Positions 49,185 through 58,865 of a DNA stretch of 64,000 nucleotides are shown in pieces. Source of the stretch: Streptomyces sp. NBC_01231. Lineage in GTDB: Bacteria > Actinomycetota > Actinomycetes > Streptomycetales > Streptomycetaceae. The notes below the pieces were generated by a model, which made no database searches, had not been told where the DNA came from, and was given only the letters and a program-made list of their open reading frames with translations. Position 1 is the stretch's first letter, and every line of letters begins with the position of its first letter. The translations under genes and the position numbers were made by a program. The stretch is from positions 6,820,001 to 6,884,000 of the forward strand of contig CP108521.1 of assembly GCA_035999765.1 (NCBI GenBank). Direction: 5' to 3'.

Positions 49185-50576
49185 ATGAGTCGTTCCGCAC
49201 ACCCCGCCGGGCCCCGTCACGCCGATGTGTATCCCGAGGGGCACTACTCCGCCCCGCCCGCCGACCTCAACACCCTCGACCCGAAGGTGTGGGCCCAGAC
49301 CGTCGGTCGTGACCAGGGCGGCGTCGTCACCGTCGGCGGCGTCGACGTGAAGAGCCTCGCCGAACAGCACGGCACCCCCGCCTACATCGTCGACGAGGCC
49401 GACTTCCGCGCCCGGGCACGGGCGTGGCGCAGCGCCTTCGGGGCCGACGCCGACGTCTTCTACGCCGGCAAGGCGTTCCTGTCCCGGGCCGTGGTCCGCT
49501 GGCTGCACGAGGAAGGGCTCAACCTCGACGTCTGTTCCGGTGGCGAACTCGCCACCGCCCTCTCGGCCGGCATGCCCGCCGACCGCATCGCCTTCCACGG
49601 CAACAACAAGTCGGCGGAGGAGATCCAGCGGGCCGTCGAGGCCGGTGTCGGGCGGATCGTTCTCGACTCCTTCCAGGAGATCGTCCGCGTCGCCCACATC
49701 GCCCAGTCGCTCGGCATCCGGCAGCGTGTGCAGATCCGTGTCACCGTCGGGGTGGAGGCGCACACGCACGAGTTCATCGCCACCGCCCACGAGGACCAGA
49801 AGTTCGGCATTCCGCTCGCGGGCGGGCAGGCCGCCGAGGCCGTACGGCGTGCGCTGACGCTGGACGGGATCGAGGTGATCGGGATCCACAGTCACATCGG
49901 GTCCCAGATCTTCGACATGTCGGGCTTCGAGGTCGCCGCCCACCGGGTCGTCGGGCTGTTGAAGGACATCCGCGACGAGCACGGGGTCGAGCTGCCGGAG
50001 ATCGACCTCGGTGGCGGGCTCGGCATCGCGTACACGAGCGACGACGACCCCAGCGAGCCCCACGAGATCGCCAAGGCACTCACCGAGATCGTCACCCGTG
50101 AGTGCGAGGCCGCCAAGCTGCGCACGCCCCGTATCTCCGTCGAGCCCGGGCGGGCCATCGTCGGTCCCACCGCCTTCACGCTGTACGAGGTCGGCACCAT
50201 CAAGCCCCTCGACGGACTGCGGACCTACGTCTCCGTCGACGGCGGCATGTCCGACAACATCCGTACCGCGCTGTACGACGCCGAGTACAGCGTCGCCCTG
50301 GTCTCCCGCACCTCCGACGCGGAGCCGATGCTCGCCCGCGTCGTCGGCAAGCACTGCGAGAGCGGCGACATCGTCGTGAAGGACGCGTTCCTGCCGGCCG
50401 ACCTGGCACCGGGTGACCTGATCGCCGTACCGGCGACGGGTGCGTACTGCCGGTCGATGGCCAGCAACTACAACCACGTGCTGCGGCCGCCCGTCGTGGC
50501 GGTCAACGACGGCGAGTCCCGCGTCATCGTCCGGCGGGAGACGGAGGAGGACCTGCTGCGCCTCGACGTCGGGTGA
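49185..50576 (+). CDS. lysA: diaminopimelate decarboxylase
   Basis: The 463-residue PLP enzyme of the fold-III decarboxylase family makes L-lysine from meso-diaminopimelate. PLP Lys96 is in VFYAGKAFLS; LNLDVCSGGELATAL, HGNNKSAEEI, IGIHSHIGSQI, DLGGGLGIAY, EPGRAIVGPT and GAYCRSMASNYN follow in the proper order. It lies after the ArgS-like gene. Two copies of a repeat with GGGTG-AAG-CCACCC hairpins begin at its last codons, and a strong terminator follows. Lysine synthesis is therefore separated from the threonine genes in transcription. Confidence 0.97.
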   Translation: MSRSAHPAGPRHADVYPEGHYSAPPADLNTLDPKVWAQTVGRDQGGVVTVGGVDVKSLAEQHGTPAYIVDEADFRARARAWRSAFGADADVFYAGKAFLSRAVVRWLHEEGLNLDVCSGGELATALSAGMPADRIAFHGNNKSAEEIQRAVEAGVGRIVLDSFQEIVRVAHIAQSLGIRQRVQIRVTVGVEAHTHEFIATAHEDQKFGIPLAGGQAAEAVRRALTLDGIEVIGIHSHIGSQIFDMSGFEVAAHRVVGLLKDIRDEHGVELPEIDLGGGLGIAYTSDDDPSEPHEIAKALTEIVTRECEAAKLRTPRISVEPGRAIVGPTAFTLYEVGTIKPLDGLRTYVSVDGGMSDNIRTALYDAEYSVALVSRTSDAEPMLARVVGKHCESGDIVVKDAFLPADLAPGDLIAVPATGAYCRSMASNYNHVLRPPVVAVNDGESRVIVRRETEEDLLRLDVG

Positions 50577-50633
50577 AGCCACCCGGAAAACGTTGGGTGA
50601 AGCCACCCGGAAACGTCGGGTGATCCGCCCGGA
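50567..50633. repeat. 23-24 bp tandem repeats overlapping the lysA stop
   Basis: Units CGTCGGGTGAAGCCACCCGG plus AAAA (50567-50590) and a 23-bp copy (50591-50613) are followed by a partial third. Each unit can fold as GGGTG-AAG-CCACCC. The first copy contains the lysA TGA, so the repeat grew out of the coding end. Confidence 0.75.
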
Positions 50634-50640
50634 CAACACG

Positions 50641-50667
50641 GGGCGGAAGATCTCCTGTCTTCCGCCC
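50641..50667 (+). terminator. terminator between lysA and hom
   Basis: GGGCGGAAGA (50641-50650) pairs perfectly with TCTTCCGCCC (50658-50667) around a 7-nt loop, 65 nt after the lysA stop. Confidence 0.85.
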
Positions 50668-50696
50668 CCGTACAAATGAAATAGATGTCTCACGAT

Positions 50697-50725
50697 CCGG
50701 ACATGGGATAGAAAGTCCCGTCCGG
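50697..50725 (+). promoter_or_regulatory. inverted repeat upstream of hom
   Basis: CCGGAC-AT-GGGA (50697-50708) can pair with TCCC-GTCCGG (50716-50725) around TAGAAAG, giving a 10-bp stem with one bulge, 51 nt before the hom start. It could be a regulator site or a leader structure; no known riboswitch consensus is apparent. Confidence 0.4.
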
Positions 50726-50775
50726 TGAGTGAGACTGGAGCAACCGTAGACGGTATGAGGAAACGAGGTCGGATG

Positions 50776-52065
50776 ATGCGTACGCGTCCGCTGAAGGTGG
50801 CGCTGCTGGGCTGTGGAGTGGTCGGCTCAGAGGTGGCGCGCATCATGACGACGCACGCCGACGACCTCGCCGCCCGGATCGGCGCCCCGGTGGAGCTGGC
50901 GGGCGTGGCGGTCCGTCGGCCCTCCAAAGTCCGGGACGGCATCGACCCCGCCCTCGTCACCACCGATGCGACCGCCCTCGTCAAACGCGGCGACATCGAC
51001 GTGGTGGTGGAGGTCATCGGGGGGATCGAGCCCGCCCGTACGCTCATCACCACCGCCTTCGAGCACGGCGCCTCGGTCGTCTCCGCCAACAAGGCGCTGC
51101 TCGCCCAGGACGGCGCCGCCCTCCACGCCTCCGCCGAGGACCATGACGCGGACCTCTACTACGAGGCCGCCGTCGCCGGCGCGATCCCGCTGATCCGGCC
51201 GCTGCGCGAGTCCCTCGCCGGCGACAAGGTCAACCGGGTGCTCGGCATCGTCAACGGCACCACCAACTTCATCCTCGACAAGATGGACACCACGGGGGCG
51301 GGGTACCAGGAGGCCCTCGACGAGGCCACCGCGCTCGGGTACGCCGAGGCCGACCCCACCGCCGACGTCGAGGGCTTCGACGCCGCCGCCAAGGCCGCCA
51401 TCCTCGCCGGGATCGCCTTCCACACGCGGGTGCGTCTCGACGACGTCTACCGCGAGGGCATGGCCGAGGTCACCTCCGCCGACTTCGCCTCGGCGAGGGA
51501 GATGGGCTGCACCATCAAGCTGCTCGCCATCTGCGAGCGGGCCGCGGACGGCGCGTCCGTCACCGCGCGCGTGCACCCCGCGATGATCCCGCTGACCCAC
51601 CCGCTGGCCTCCGTGCGCGGCGCGTACAACGCCGTGTTCGTCGAGTCCGACGCCTCCGGCCAGCTGATGTTCTACGGCCCCGGTGCCGGCGGCGCCCCCA
51701 CCGCCTCCGCCGTGCTGGGCGACCTCGTCGCCGTCTGCCGCAACCGGCTCAACGGCGCCACCGGACCCGGCGAGTCCGCCTACGCCGCGCTGCCCGTCTC
51801 GGGCATGGGCGAGGTCGTCACGCGGTACCACATCAGCCTCGATGTGGCGGACAAACCGGGAGTTCTCGCCCAGGTTGCCACCGTGTTCGCCGAGCACGGC
51901 GTGTCGATCGATACGGTTCGCCAGCAGGGGAAGGACGGCGAGGCCTCCCTCGTCGTCGTCACGCACCGCGCGTCCGACGCCGCCCTGGGCGGCGTCGTCG
52001 AGGCGTTGCGCAAGCTCGACACCGTGCGTGGTGTCGCCAGCATCATGCGGGTTGAAGGAGAGTAA
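50776..52065 (+). CDS. hom: homoserine dehydrogenase
   Basis: The 429-residue monofunctional enzyme reduces aspartate semialdehyde to homoserine with NAD(P)H. The N-terminal Rossmann domain has KVALLGCGVVGSEVARIM; the catalytic domain has YYEAAVAGAIPLIRPL, ALGYAEADPTADVEG and HTRVRLDDVY. A C-terminal ACT domain (about residues 352-429, YHISLDVADKPGVLAQVATV) suggests threonine feedback control. ATG 50776 is preferred; ATG 50773 and an upstream GTG at 50725 are also in frame. It is followed 6 nt later by thrC, so the two are cotranscribed. It starts a new unit after the lysA terminator. Confidence 0.95.
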   Translation: MRTRPLKVALLGCGVVGSEVARIMTTHADDLAARIGAPVELAGVAVRRPSKVRDGIDPALVTTDATALVKRGDIDVVVEVIGGIEPARTLITTAFEHGASVVSANKALLAQDGAALHASAEDHDADLYYEAAVAGAIPLIRPLRESLAGDKVNRVLGIVNGTTNFILDKMDTTGAGYQEALDEATALGYAEADPTADVEGFDAAAKAAILAGIAFHTRVRLDDVYREGMAEVTSADFASAREMGCTIKLLAICERAADGASVTARVHPAMIPLTHPLASVRGAYNAVFVESDASGQLMFYGPGAGGAPTASAVLGDLVAVCRNRLNGATGPGESAYAALPVSGMGEVVTRYHISLDVADKPGVLAQVATVFAEHGVSIDTVRQQGKDGEASLVVVTHRASDAALGGVVEALRKLDTVRGVASIMRVEGE

Positions 52066-52071
52066 CCAGCA

Positions 52072-53130
52072 ATGACCCACCAGTGGCGCGGAATCATCGA
52101 GGAGTACCGGGAGCGGCTGCCGGTATCCGACACCACGCCGGTCGTGTCGCTCCGCGAGGGCGGTACGCCCCTCGTCCCCGCGCAGGTGCTCTCCGAGCGC
52201 ACCGGCTGCGAGGTCCACCTCAAGGTGGAGGGCGCCAACCCCACCGGCTCCTTCAAGGACCGCGGCATGACCATGGCCATCACGCGGGCCAAGGAGGAGG
52301 GCGCGAAGGCGGTCATCTGCGCCTCCACCGGCAACACGTCCGCCTCCGCCGCCGCGTACGCGGTGCGCGCGGGCATGGTCTGCGCCGTGCTCGTTCCGCA
52401 GGGCAAGATCGCGCTCGGCAAGATGGGTCAGGCCCTCGTGCACGGCGCGAAGATCCTCCAGGTCGACGGCAACTTCGACGACTGCCTCACCCTGGCCCGC
52501 GCGCTGAGCGACAACTACCCGGTGGCGCTGGTGAATTCGGTCAACCCGGTCCGTATCGAGGGTCAGAAGACGGCCGCCTTCGAGATCGTGGACATGCTCG
52601 GCGACGCGCCCGACATTCACGTCCTCCCGGTCGGCAACGCGGGCAACATCACCGCGTACTGGAAGGGGTACAAGGAGTACGCCGCCGACGGCATCGCCGC
52701 GAAGACCCCCCGTATGTGGGGTTTCCAGGCGTCCGGCAGTGCCCCGATCGTGCGCGGCGAGGTCGTCAAGGACCCGTCGACCATCGCGACCGCCATCCGG
52801 ATCGGCAACCCCGCGTCCTGGCAGTACGCCCTGGCGGCGCGGGACGAGTCGGGCGGCTCCATCGACGAGGTGACGGACCGTGAGATCCTGCGCGCCTACC
52901 GGCTGTTGGCCGCTCAGGAGGGTGTCTTCGTCGAGCCGGCGTCCGCCGCGTCCGTCGCCGGTCTGCTGAAGGCCGCCGAGCAGGGCAAGGTCGACCGGGG
53001 ACAGAAGATCGTGTGCACCGTCACCGGCAACGGCCTCAAGGACCCCGACTGGGCCGTCGCGGGCGCCCCGCAGCCGGTCACCGTCCCGGTCGACGCGGCG
53101 ACGGCCGCCGAGCGCCTGGGCCTTGTCTGA
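52072..53130 (+). CDS. thrC: threonine synthase
   Basis: The 352-residue PLP enzyme converts phosphohomoserine to threonine. PLP Lys62 is in [53 protein letters not shown] (phosphate loop) and [12 protein letters not shown] follow. It is the short class without an N-terminal extension. It lies 6 nt after hom on the same transcript. Its stop codon is embedded in a 12-bp tandem repeat (53129-53200). It depends on thrB, the next gene, for substrate. Confidence 0.97.
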   Translation: MTHQWRGIIEEYRERLPVSDTTPVVSLREGGTPLVPAQVLSERTGCEVHLKVEGANPTGSFKDRGMTMAITRAKEEGAKAVICASTGNTSASAAAYAVRAGMVCAVLVPQGKIALGKMGQALVHGAKILQVDGNFDDCLTLARALSDNYPVALVNSVNPVRIEGQKTAAFEIVDMLGDAPDIHVLPVGNAGNITAYWKGYKEYAADGIAAKTPRMWGFQASGSAPIVRGEVVKDPSTIATAIRIGNPASWQYALAARDESGGSIDEVTDREILRAYRLLAAQEGVFVEPASAASVAGLLKAAEQGKVDRGQKIVCTVTGNGLKDPDWAVAGAPQPVTVPVDAATAAERLGLV

Positions 53131-53200
53131 TCTGAGGGACGACCTGAGGGGCGACCTGAGGGGCGACCTGAGGGATGACCTGTGCGATGACCTCGGGGAA
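53129..53200. repeat. 12-bp tandem repeats beginning at the thrC stop
   Basis: Six head-to-tail 12-mers of the form GA(C/T)CTGAGGG(G/A)(C/T) run from 53129, inside the thrC TGA, to 53200, with decay at the right end. The thrB frame stays open through them but its real start lies far downstream. Confidence 0.8.
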
Positions 53201-53267
53201 CGGATAACCGTCAGAGGGGGTGCACGGGGGGCTTACGACACGCATCGTGCGCCTCCTGTGCGCCCTA

Positions 53268-53297
53268 TGTCGCCACAGAACCTTCCTTCGATAGGCT
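53268..53297 (+). promoter_or_regulatory. possible thrB promoter
   Basis: TAGGCT (53292-53297) matches a Streptomyces -10; TGTCGC (53268-53273) stands 18 bp upstream as a weak -35. It would give a leader of about 150 nt before thrB. Confidence 0.4.
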
Positions 53298-53455
53298 GTA
53301 CCGAACCCGCCCGCCGCATATGCCTCGCATACGGCCGGGTGCCGCGCCGTCTCCGCGGCCCGGAAGCGGTCCCACGGTTCCCAGAGGCCCTCAGGACCTC
53401 ATGCACGTATCGAACGTCTTCGACAGTTCCGCAGCTCAAGGAGAGTCATCGAGCG

Positions 53456-54385
53456 ATGGCCGGTCCAGCTTTCCGCGCCGCCGCCGTCCGGGTGCGCGTC
53501 CCCGCCACCAGCGCCAACCTCGGTCCGGGCTTCGATGCCCTCGGCCTGTCGCTGGGGCTCTACGACGACGTGGTCGTCCGGGTGGCCGACTCCGGGCTGC
53601 ATGTCGACATCGCGGGAGAGGGCAGCGAGACGCTCCCCCGTGACGAAAACCACCTTCTCGTACGGTCCTTGCGCACCGCCTTCGACCTGCTGGGCGGGCA
53701 GCCGCGCGGCCTGGAGATCGTCTGCGCGAACCGCATTCCGCACGGCCGTGGCCTGGGGTCCTCCTCGGCCGCCATCTGCGCCGGCATCGTCGCCGCGCGC
53801 GCCGTGACCATAGGCGGCGACTCCCGACTCGACGACGCGGCGCTCCTGGAGCTCGCCACCGAGATCGAGGGCCACCCCGACAATGTGGCGGCCTGTCTGC
53901 TCGGCGGTTTCACGCTCTCCTGGATGGAGGCCGGAGCCGCCCGGGCGATCAGGATGGAGCCCGCCGATTCCATCGTTCCGGTGGTTTTCGTGCCCGGCAG
54001 GCCGGTCCTGACGGAGACCGCGCGCGGACTGCTGCCACGCACCGTGCCGCACGTCGACGCCGCCACCAACGCGGGCCGGGCGGCCCTGCTCGTCGAGGCC
54101 CTGACCAGGCGCCCCGAGCTGCTGCTGCCCGCCACCGAGGACCGGCTCCACCAGGAGTACCGCGCCCCCGCCATGCCGGAGAGTACGGCGCTGGTGGAGC
54201 GGCTGCGGGCCGACGGAGTCCCGGCAGTGATCTCCGGTGCGGGACCGACGGTGCTGGCCCTCGTCGACGAGGACAGTGCCGACAAGGTCGCCCATCTGGC
54301 GGGCGAGGGCTGGGCCGCGAACCGGCTCAAGCTCGACGCCCGGGGCGCGGGCGTGATGCCGCTCGCGACCGCCGGGGACGTGTGA
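53456..54385 (+). CDS. thrB: homoserine kinase
   Basis: The 309-residue GHMP kinase phosphorylates homoserine with ATP. The family start RVRVPATSANLGPGFDALGL, the phosphate-binding loop PHGRGLGSSSAAICAGIVAA and the C-terminal SGAGPTVLALVD are present. The ATG at 53456 with AAGGAGA upstream fits; an open frame runs from 53123 but crosses repeats and a likely promoter. It is separated from thrC by 325 nt, so it may be transcribed both with hom-thrC and alone. A terminator hairpin follows. Confidence 0.96.
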   Translation: MAGPAFRAAAVRVRVPATSANLGPGFDALGLSLGLYDDVVVRVADSGLHVDIAGEGSETLPRDENHLLVRSLRTAFDLLGGQPRGLEIVCANRIPHGRGLGSSSAAICAGIVAARAVTIGGDSRLDDAALLELATEIEGHPDNVAACLLGGFTLSWMEAGAARAIRMEPADSIVPVVFVPGRPVLTETARGLLPRTVPHVDAATNAGRAALLVEALTRRPELLLPATEDRLHQEYRAPAMPESTALVERLRADGVPAVISGAGPTVLALVDEDSADKVAHLAGEGWAANRLKLDARGAGVMPLATAGDV

Positions 54386-54397
54386 CGCGACAGGTGG

Positions 54398-54420
54398 AAT
54401 CCGGCGGCGCTCGCCGGATT
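54398..54420 (+). terminator. terminator after thrB
   Basis: AATCCGGCG (54398-54406) pairs with CGCCGGATT (54412-54420) around GCGCT, 13 nt after the thrB stop. Confidence 0.75.
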
Positions 54421-54808
54421 TCGAGAGGGGGAATGTTTGTTGGATCCGGTAGTGTTAACCTCAAGTCTGCACCCGACCCCACCATGGCGAGGTGCTTCGT
54501 GTCCCCGTCCGGGACAGACATCCTTCCGGGAGCCTCCCAAGCCGCACTGTGTTGAGTACGCCGTACGCGGGCAGTACGTCGTACGGCAGCACTGAGCGAC
54601 TTGCCGGGCACGCTCCGGAACCGGTGCGACCAAGCAAAGTGACACAGACACTCAGTGCCACGGCTTTCGGAAGCGCCGTCATCACATTCCTCCGCCGCTT
54701 AGGCGGACCACCGCCCCGGCACGGTCCACACAGCAAGGACCACTGTCGGACAGCACAAACGGTCGCCGAGCCAGACAGGCCGACGTCCGCTCCAGGGAAG
54801 GACCCTTC
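54421..54808 (+). other. rho upstream region and leader
   Basis: The gap before rho is long for a housekeeping gene. A -10-like TAGTGT lies at 54450-54455 in an AT-richer island (about 54433-54460), so the leader could be about 345 nt. In other bacteria rho is autoregulated by attenuation in its leader; a C-rich, unstructured start such as ACCCGACCCCACC near 54471 would suit Rho loading. No gene is recognised. Confidence 0.45.
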
Positions 54809-56872
54809 GTGAGCGACACCACCGATCTGATGGGCGCACGTGTCGAGGAGACCGCTGCCGCGCCCGCCACGGACGCCTCCGCGCCTGCCACCGGTGCCGG
54901 CTCCCGGCGGCGCCGCGGTACCGGCCTCGACGGCATGGTGCTGGCCGAGCTGCAGCAGGTCGCATCCGGCCTCGGCATCAGGGGCACCGCGCGTATGCGC
55001 AAGAGCCAGCTGATCGAGGTCATCAAGGAGGCGCAGGCGGGTGGGGGCGCCCCGGCCGCGAAGGCCGACGCCGCCGAGACCAAGCCGAAGCGCCGGGCCA
55101 CCTCCAAGGCCCGTACCGGCGACGACGCCGCGTCGGTCGCCGAGAAGAAGGCGGCCGCCAAGGCCGAGGCGCCCGCTGAGAAGGCCGTGGCCCAGCAGCA
55201 GATCGAGATTCCCGGCCAGCCGGCCGGCGGCCCCTCCCGTGGCGAAGCCGAGCGCGGGGGAGACGACGCTCCCGTGGAGCGCCGCCGTCGCCGTGCCACC
55301 GCTGAGGCCGGCAGCCCCGAGACGGTCGTCGCCGAGGCCAAGAGCGAGTCCAAGGCCGAGGCGCCCGCGCAGACGCAGCCGCAGGGCGACACCAAGGGCG
55401 GCGACGCCGATGGTGCCGACGGCCGTCGTCGCGACCGCCGTGAGCGCGGCCGGGACCGCGACCGCGACCGCCGTGGCGGCAAGGGCGACGAGCAGCAGGG
55501 CGGCCAGGGCGGCCAGGGCGGTGGCCAGCAGCGCCAGGACCGTCAGGACCGCCAGGACCGTCAGCAGCAGGGCGGCGGACGGCCGGACCGCCAGGACCGC
55601 CAGCGTGACAACGGCCCGCAGGACGACGACGACTTCGATGGCGGGCGCCGGGGCCGCCGCGGTCGTTACCGGGACCGTCGTGGCCGCCGTGGCCGTGACG
55701 ACGTGGCGCCCGAGCCGCAGCTCAACGAGGACGACGTCCTGATCCCCGTCGCGGGCATCCTGGACATCCTCGACAACTACGCCTTCATCCGTACGTCGGG
55801 CTACCTGCCCGGCCCCAACGACGTGTACGTCTCCCTCGCCCAGGTCCGCAAGAACGGCCTGCGCAAGGGCGACCACGTCACCGGTGCCGTGCGTCAGCCC
55901 AAGGAGGGCGAGCGCCGCGAGAAGTTCAACGCGCTGGTCCGCCTGGACTCCCAGAACGGCATGGCGCCCGAATCCGGGCGCGGGCGGCCGGAGTTCAACA
56001 AGCTGACGCCGCTGTACCCGCAGGACCGGCTCCGCCTGGAGACCGACCCGGGCGTGCTGACCACCCGCATCATCGACCTCGTCGCGCCGATCGGTAAGGG
56101 GCAGCGCGGTCTGATCGTGGCCCCGCCGAAGACCGGCAAGACCATGATCATGCAGGCGATCGCCAACGCGATCACGCACAACAACCCCGAGTGCCACCTG
56201 ATGGTCGTCCTGGTCGACGAGCGTCCGGAAGAGGTCACCGACATGCAGCGGTCGGTCAAGGGCGAGGTCATCTCCTCGACCTTCGACCGCCCGGCCGAGG
56301 ACCACACCACGGTCGCCGAGCTCGCCATCGAGCGCGCCAAGCGTCTGGTGGAGCTGGGTCACGACGTCGTCGTGCTGCTCGACTCGATCACGCGTCTGGG
56401 CCGTGCGTACAACCTCGCGGCGCCCGCCTCCGGCCGCATCCTGTCCGGTGGTGTCGACTCGACGGCCCTGTACCCGCCGAAGCGCTTCTTCGGTGCGGCC
56501 CGCAACATCGAGGACGGCGGCTCGCTGACCATCCTCGCCACCGCGCTGGTGGACACCGGGTCCCGCATGGACGAGGTCATCTTCGAGGAGTTCAAGGGCA
56601 CCGGCAACGCCGAGCTCAAGCTCGACCGGAAGCTCGCCGACAAGCGCATCTTCCCGGCGGTGGACGTCGACGCGTCCGGCACCCGTAAGGAAGAGATCCT
56701 GCTCGGCAGCGACGAGCTCGCCATCACCTGGAAGCTGCGCCGGGTGCTGCACGCGCTCGACCAGCAGCAGGCGATCGAGCTGCTGCTCGACAAGATGAGG
56801 CAGACGAAGTCGAACGCCGAGTTCCTGCTGCAGATCCAGAAGACGACGCCGACGCCGGGCAACGGTGACTAG
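54809..56872 (+). CDS. rho: transcription termination factor Rho
   Basis: The 687-residue hexameric RNA helicase ends Rho-dependent transcripts. The N-terminal helical RHO_N part ([34 protein letters not shown]) is followed by a long insertion (about residues 80-300) rich in Arg, Asp, Gln and Gly ([15 protein letters not shown]). The RNA-binding cold-shock-like domain has [20 protein letters not shown]. The ATPase has P-loop APPKTGKT (438-445), [11 protein letters not shown] and [20 protein letters not shown]. It is about 270 residues longer than the E. coli protein, an actinobacterial feature that helps binding to structured GC-rich RNA. The GTG start follows GGGAAGGA. Confidence 0.97.
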   Translation: MSDTTDLMGARVEETAAAPATDASAPATGAGSRRRRGTGLDGMVLAELQQVASGLGIRGTARMRKSQLIEVIKEAQAGGGAPAAKADAAETKPKRRATSKARTGDDAASVAEKKAAAKAEAPAEKAVAQQQIEIPGQPAGGPSRGEAERGGDDAPVERRRRRATAEAGSPETVVAEAKSESKAEAPAQTQPQGDTKGGDADGADGRRRDRRERGRDRDRDRRGGKGDEQQGGQGGQGGGQQRQDRQDRQDRQQQGGGRPDRQDRQRDNGPQDDDDFDGGRRGRRGRYRDRRGRRGRDDVAPEPQLNEDDVLIPVAGILDILDNYAFIRTSGYLPGPNDVYVSLAQVRKNGLRKGDHVTGAVRQPKEGERREKFNALVRLDSQNGMAPESGRGRPEFNKLTPLYPQDRLRLETDPGVLTTRIIDLVAPIGKGQRGLIVAPPKTGKTMIMQAIANAITHNNPECHLMVVLVDERPEEVTDMQRSVKGEVISSTFDRPAEDHTTVAELAIERAKRLVELGHDVVVLLDSITRLGRAYNLAAPASGRILSGGVDSTALYPPKRFFGAARNIEDGGSLTILATALVDTGSRMDEVIFEEFKGTGNAELKLDRKLADKRIFPAVDVDASGTRKEEILLGSDELAITWKLRRVLHALDQQQAIELLLDKMRQTKSNAEFLLQIQKTTPTPGNGD

Positions 56873-56888
56873 TCGCCCTCGGGTGTGA

Positions 56889-56923
56889 CGAAGGGCCGTC
56901 CCTGGCACGGGGGCGGCCCTTCG
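56889..56923 (+). terminator. terminator after rho
   Basis: CGAAGGGCCG (56889-56898) pairs with CGGCCCTTCG (56914-56923) around a GC-rich loop, 17 nt after the rho stop. Confidence 0.8.
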
Positions 56924-57243
56924 TGCTGCGCGGGATCGCACTCGCCCGAACCGCTCGGTAACCCGGCCGTGGGCGAGACCTTTGCCACAAGGATCTTGGT
57001 GGAGGGCGATTTCCCGCCGTGCCGCATCTTTGGCCGAAACTGCAGGTGAACGGTGTTTGACCGGAAGTATCCGTTACGCGTCGTGGTGGCCGGGCCACAG
57101 GGCGATCACAGTGCGTTGTGCAACCCTTTCCCGAGTTCCGCCGTCTGACCAGGCGGAGCGACGATGGTGCGGTACGGGTCCTCCGCGACCGCGCCTGACC
57201 CTGAAAGCAGGGGGTAACCGACCGGACGAGATTCGAGGAGCAC
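56924..57243 (+). other. upstream region of the LCP gene
   Basis: The 320-bp gap shows no gene. A TTGACC hexamer at 57057-57062 could be a -35 but has no good -10 partner. The region presumably holds the LCP promoter. Confidence 0.35.
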
Positions 57244-58377
57244 ATGTCCGCCGAGAGCACGCCGGAACCCGGCATACCGGGAGACGCCGGCACCACAGGC
57301 CGCCACCGAGCCAAGGGCAGCCGCCGCAAACCCCGTGGAAAACGCAAGGGTGTCCTGGTCATGGCCTGGACCGCGGCGGGCATCGTCGTACTGGGCGGCA
57401 CCGGAGCCGGCTATCTGTACTTCAAGCTCAACGGCAACATCAAGAGCGTCGACATCGACTCCGTCCTCGGCACCGACCGCCCCACCAAGGTCGACAACGG
57501 CTCCGAGAACATCCTCGTCCTCGGCTCGGACACCCGCTCCGGCAGCAACAAGAAGCTCGGCGGCGGCACCGACGACGGCAGCGCCCGCTCCGACACCGCG
57601 ATGGTCGTCCACGTCTACGAGGGCCACAAGAAGGCCAGCGTGGTCTCCATACCGCGCGACACCGTCATCGAGCGCCCCGAGTGCACCGACGCCAAGGGTG
57701 TCGAGCACGACGCGGCGTCCGGCGTGATGTTCAACTCCGCCTACTCCACCGGCGGTGCGGCCTGCGCGGTGAAGACCGTCGAGTCCCTCAGCGGCATCCG
57801 CATGGACCACTACCTGGAGGTCGACTTCAGCGGCTTCCAGAAGCTCATCGACGAGCTCGGCGGGGTCGAGGTCACCACCACCAAGGCCATCAAGGACCCC
57901 GACAGCCACCTCGACCTGAAGGCCGGCAGGCACGAGCTCGACGGTGAGCAGGCCCTCGGCCTGGTCCGCACCCGGCACGGCGTCGGCGACGGCTCCGACC
58001 TCGGCCGCATCCAGCTCCAGCAGGCCTTCATCAAGGCACTGATCAACCAGGTCAAGCACGTCGACCTGTTCGGCAACCCCAAGAGCCTGTACAACCTCGC
58101 CAACACCGCGACGAAGACCGTGACGACCGACTCCGAACTCGGCTCCGTCAACTCGCTCATGTCGTTCGCCGACGGCCTCAAGGGCATCAGCTCCTCGAAC
58201 ATGGAGATGGTCACGATGCCGGTGCAGTACGACCCGGCCGACCCGAACCGCGTGATCGTCCAGAAGAGCAAGGCCAAGCAGGTGTGGACGGCTCTGGAGA
58301 ACGACCGGGCGATCCCGAAGTCGGCCACGAAGGGCAACGCCAAGGGTGACGCCGCCGGCGTGGTGACCTCGTCCTAG
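57244..58377 (+). CDS. LytR-CpsA-Psr (LCP) family cell-wall ligase
   Basis: The 377-residue protein has a basic cytoplasmic start, a membrane anchor (about residues 36-59, [21 protein letters not shown]) and an extracellular LCP domain. The domain has [34 protein letters not shown] (conserved Arg/Asp), [34 protein letters not shown] and [22 protein letters not shown] enzymes transfer undecaprenyl-linked glycopolymers such as teichoic acids to peptidoglycan. The ATG follows GAGGAG. It lies between rho and rpmE, its usual streptomycete place. Confidence 0.94.
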   Translation: MSAESTPEPGIPGDAGTTGRHRAKGSRRKPRGKRKGVLVMAWTAAGIVVLGGTGAGYLYFKLNGNIKSVDIDSVLGTDRPTKVDNGSENILVLGSDTRSGSNKKLGGGTDDGSARSDTAMVVHVYEGHKKASVVSIPRDTVIERPECTDAKGVEHDAASGVMFNSAYSTGGAACAVKTVESLSGIRMDHYLEVDFSGFQKLIDELGGVEVTTTKAIKDPDSHLDLKAGRHELDGEQALGLVRTRHGVGDGSDLGRIQLQQAFIKALINQVKHVDLFGNPKSLYNLANTATKTVTTDSELGSVNSLMSFADGLKGISSSNMEMVTMPVQYDPADPNRVIVQKSKAKQVWTALENDRAIPKSATKGNAKGDAAGVVTSS

Positions 58378-58537
58378 CCGGAGGTATGTGCGCCCCCGCA
58401 GGCCCTGGGGAATAGAACGGCGCCTCCCCCGGTTTTGGGGGATGCGCCCAGTCCTGGCAGACTGGTACGTCGGTCCCGGTTCACGCTTCCGCATCGTGCG
58501 GTCGCGACCCGGCGCCCTCCCGAAACTAGGAGACACC

Positions 58538-58759
58538 TTGAAGCGCGACATCCACCCCGAGTACGTCGAGACGCAGGTCAGCTGCACCTGTGGCGCGTCG
58601 TTCACCACCCGTAGCACGATCTCCAGCGGTGCCATCCGTGCCGACGTCTGCTCCGAGTGCCACCCGTTCTACACGGGCAAGCAGAAGATCCTCGACACCG
58701 GTGGCCGTGTGGCCCGCTTCGAGGCCCGCTTCGGCAAGGCCGCCGGCTCGAAGAAGTAG
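58538..58759 (+). CDS. rpmE: 50S ribosomal protein L31, zinc-binding type
   Basis: The 73-residue L31 protein has the C+ zinc motif: Cys-x-Cys in [11 protein letters not shown] and Cys-x-x-Cys in [16 protein letters not shown]. It thus needs zinc, unlike the zinc-free L31 paralogue expressed under Zur control. The start is TTG 58538 ([10 protein letters not shown]) with AGGAG six nt before. A strong terminator with a T run follows, so it is separated from prfA. Confidence 0.96.
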   Translation: MKRDIHPEYVETQVSCTCGASFTTRSTISSGAIRADVCSECHPFYTGKQKILDTGGRVARFEARFGKAAGSKK

Positions 58760-58771
58760 CGAGCCCCAATT

Positions 58772-58823
58772 CGCCGGTCCACGGTCGCGCCCCTTTTCCG
58801 GGCGCACCGGGACCGGCGTTTTT
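58772..58823 (+). terminator. rho-independent terminator after rpmE
   Basis: The outer stem CGCCGGTCC (58772-58780) with GGACCGGCG (58810-58818) encloses an inner GCGCCC/GGGCGC hairpin and is followed by TTTTT. Confidence 0.88.
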
Positions 58824-58865
58824 GGTCGCCCGCCGTTCCCTTCACCGCAGTATCAGGAGCCCAAG

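Noticed and set aside
53123..53455. N-terminal extension of thrB from 53123
   Set aside because: It is in frame but consists of repeat-encoded DLRGDLRGDL and unrelated sequence; the homoserine kinase domain and ribosome site begin at 53456.
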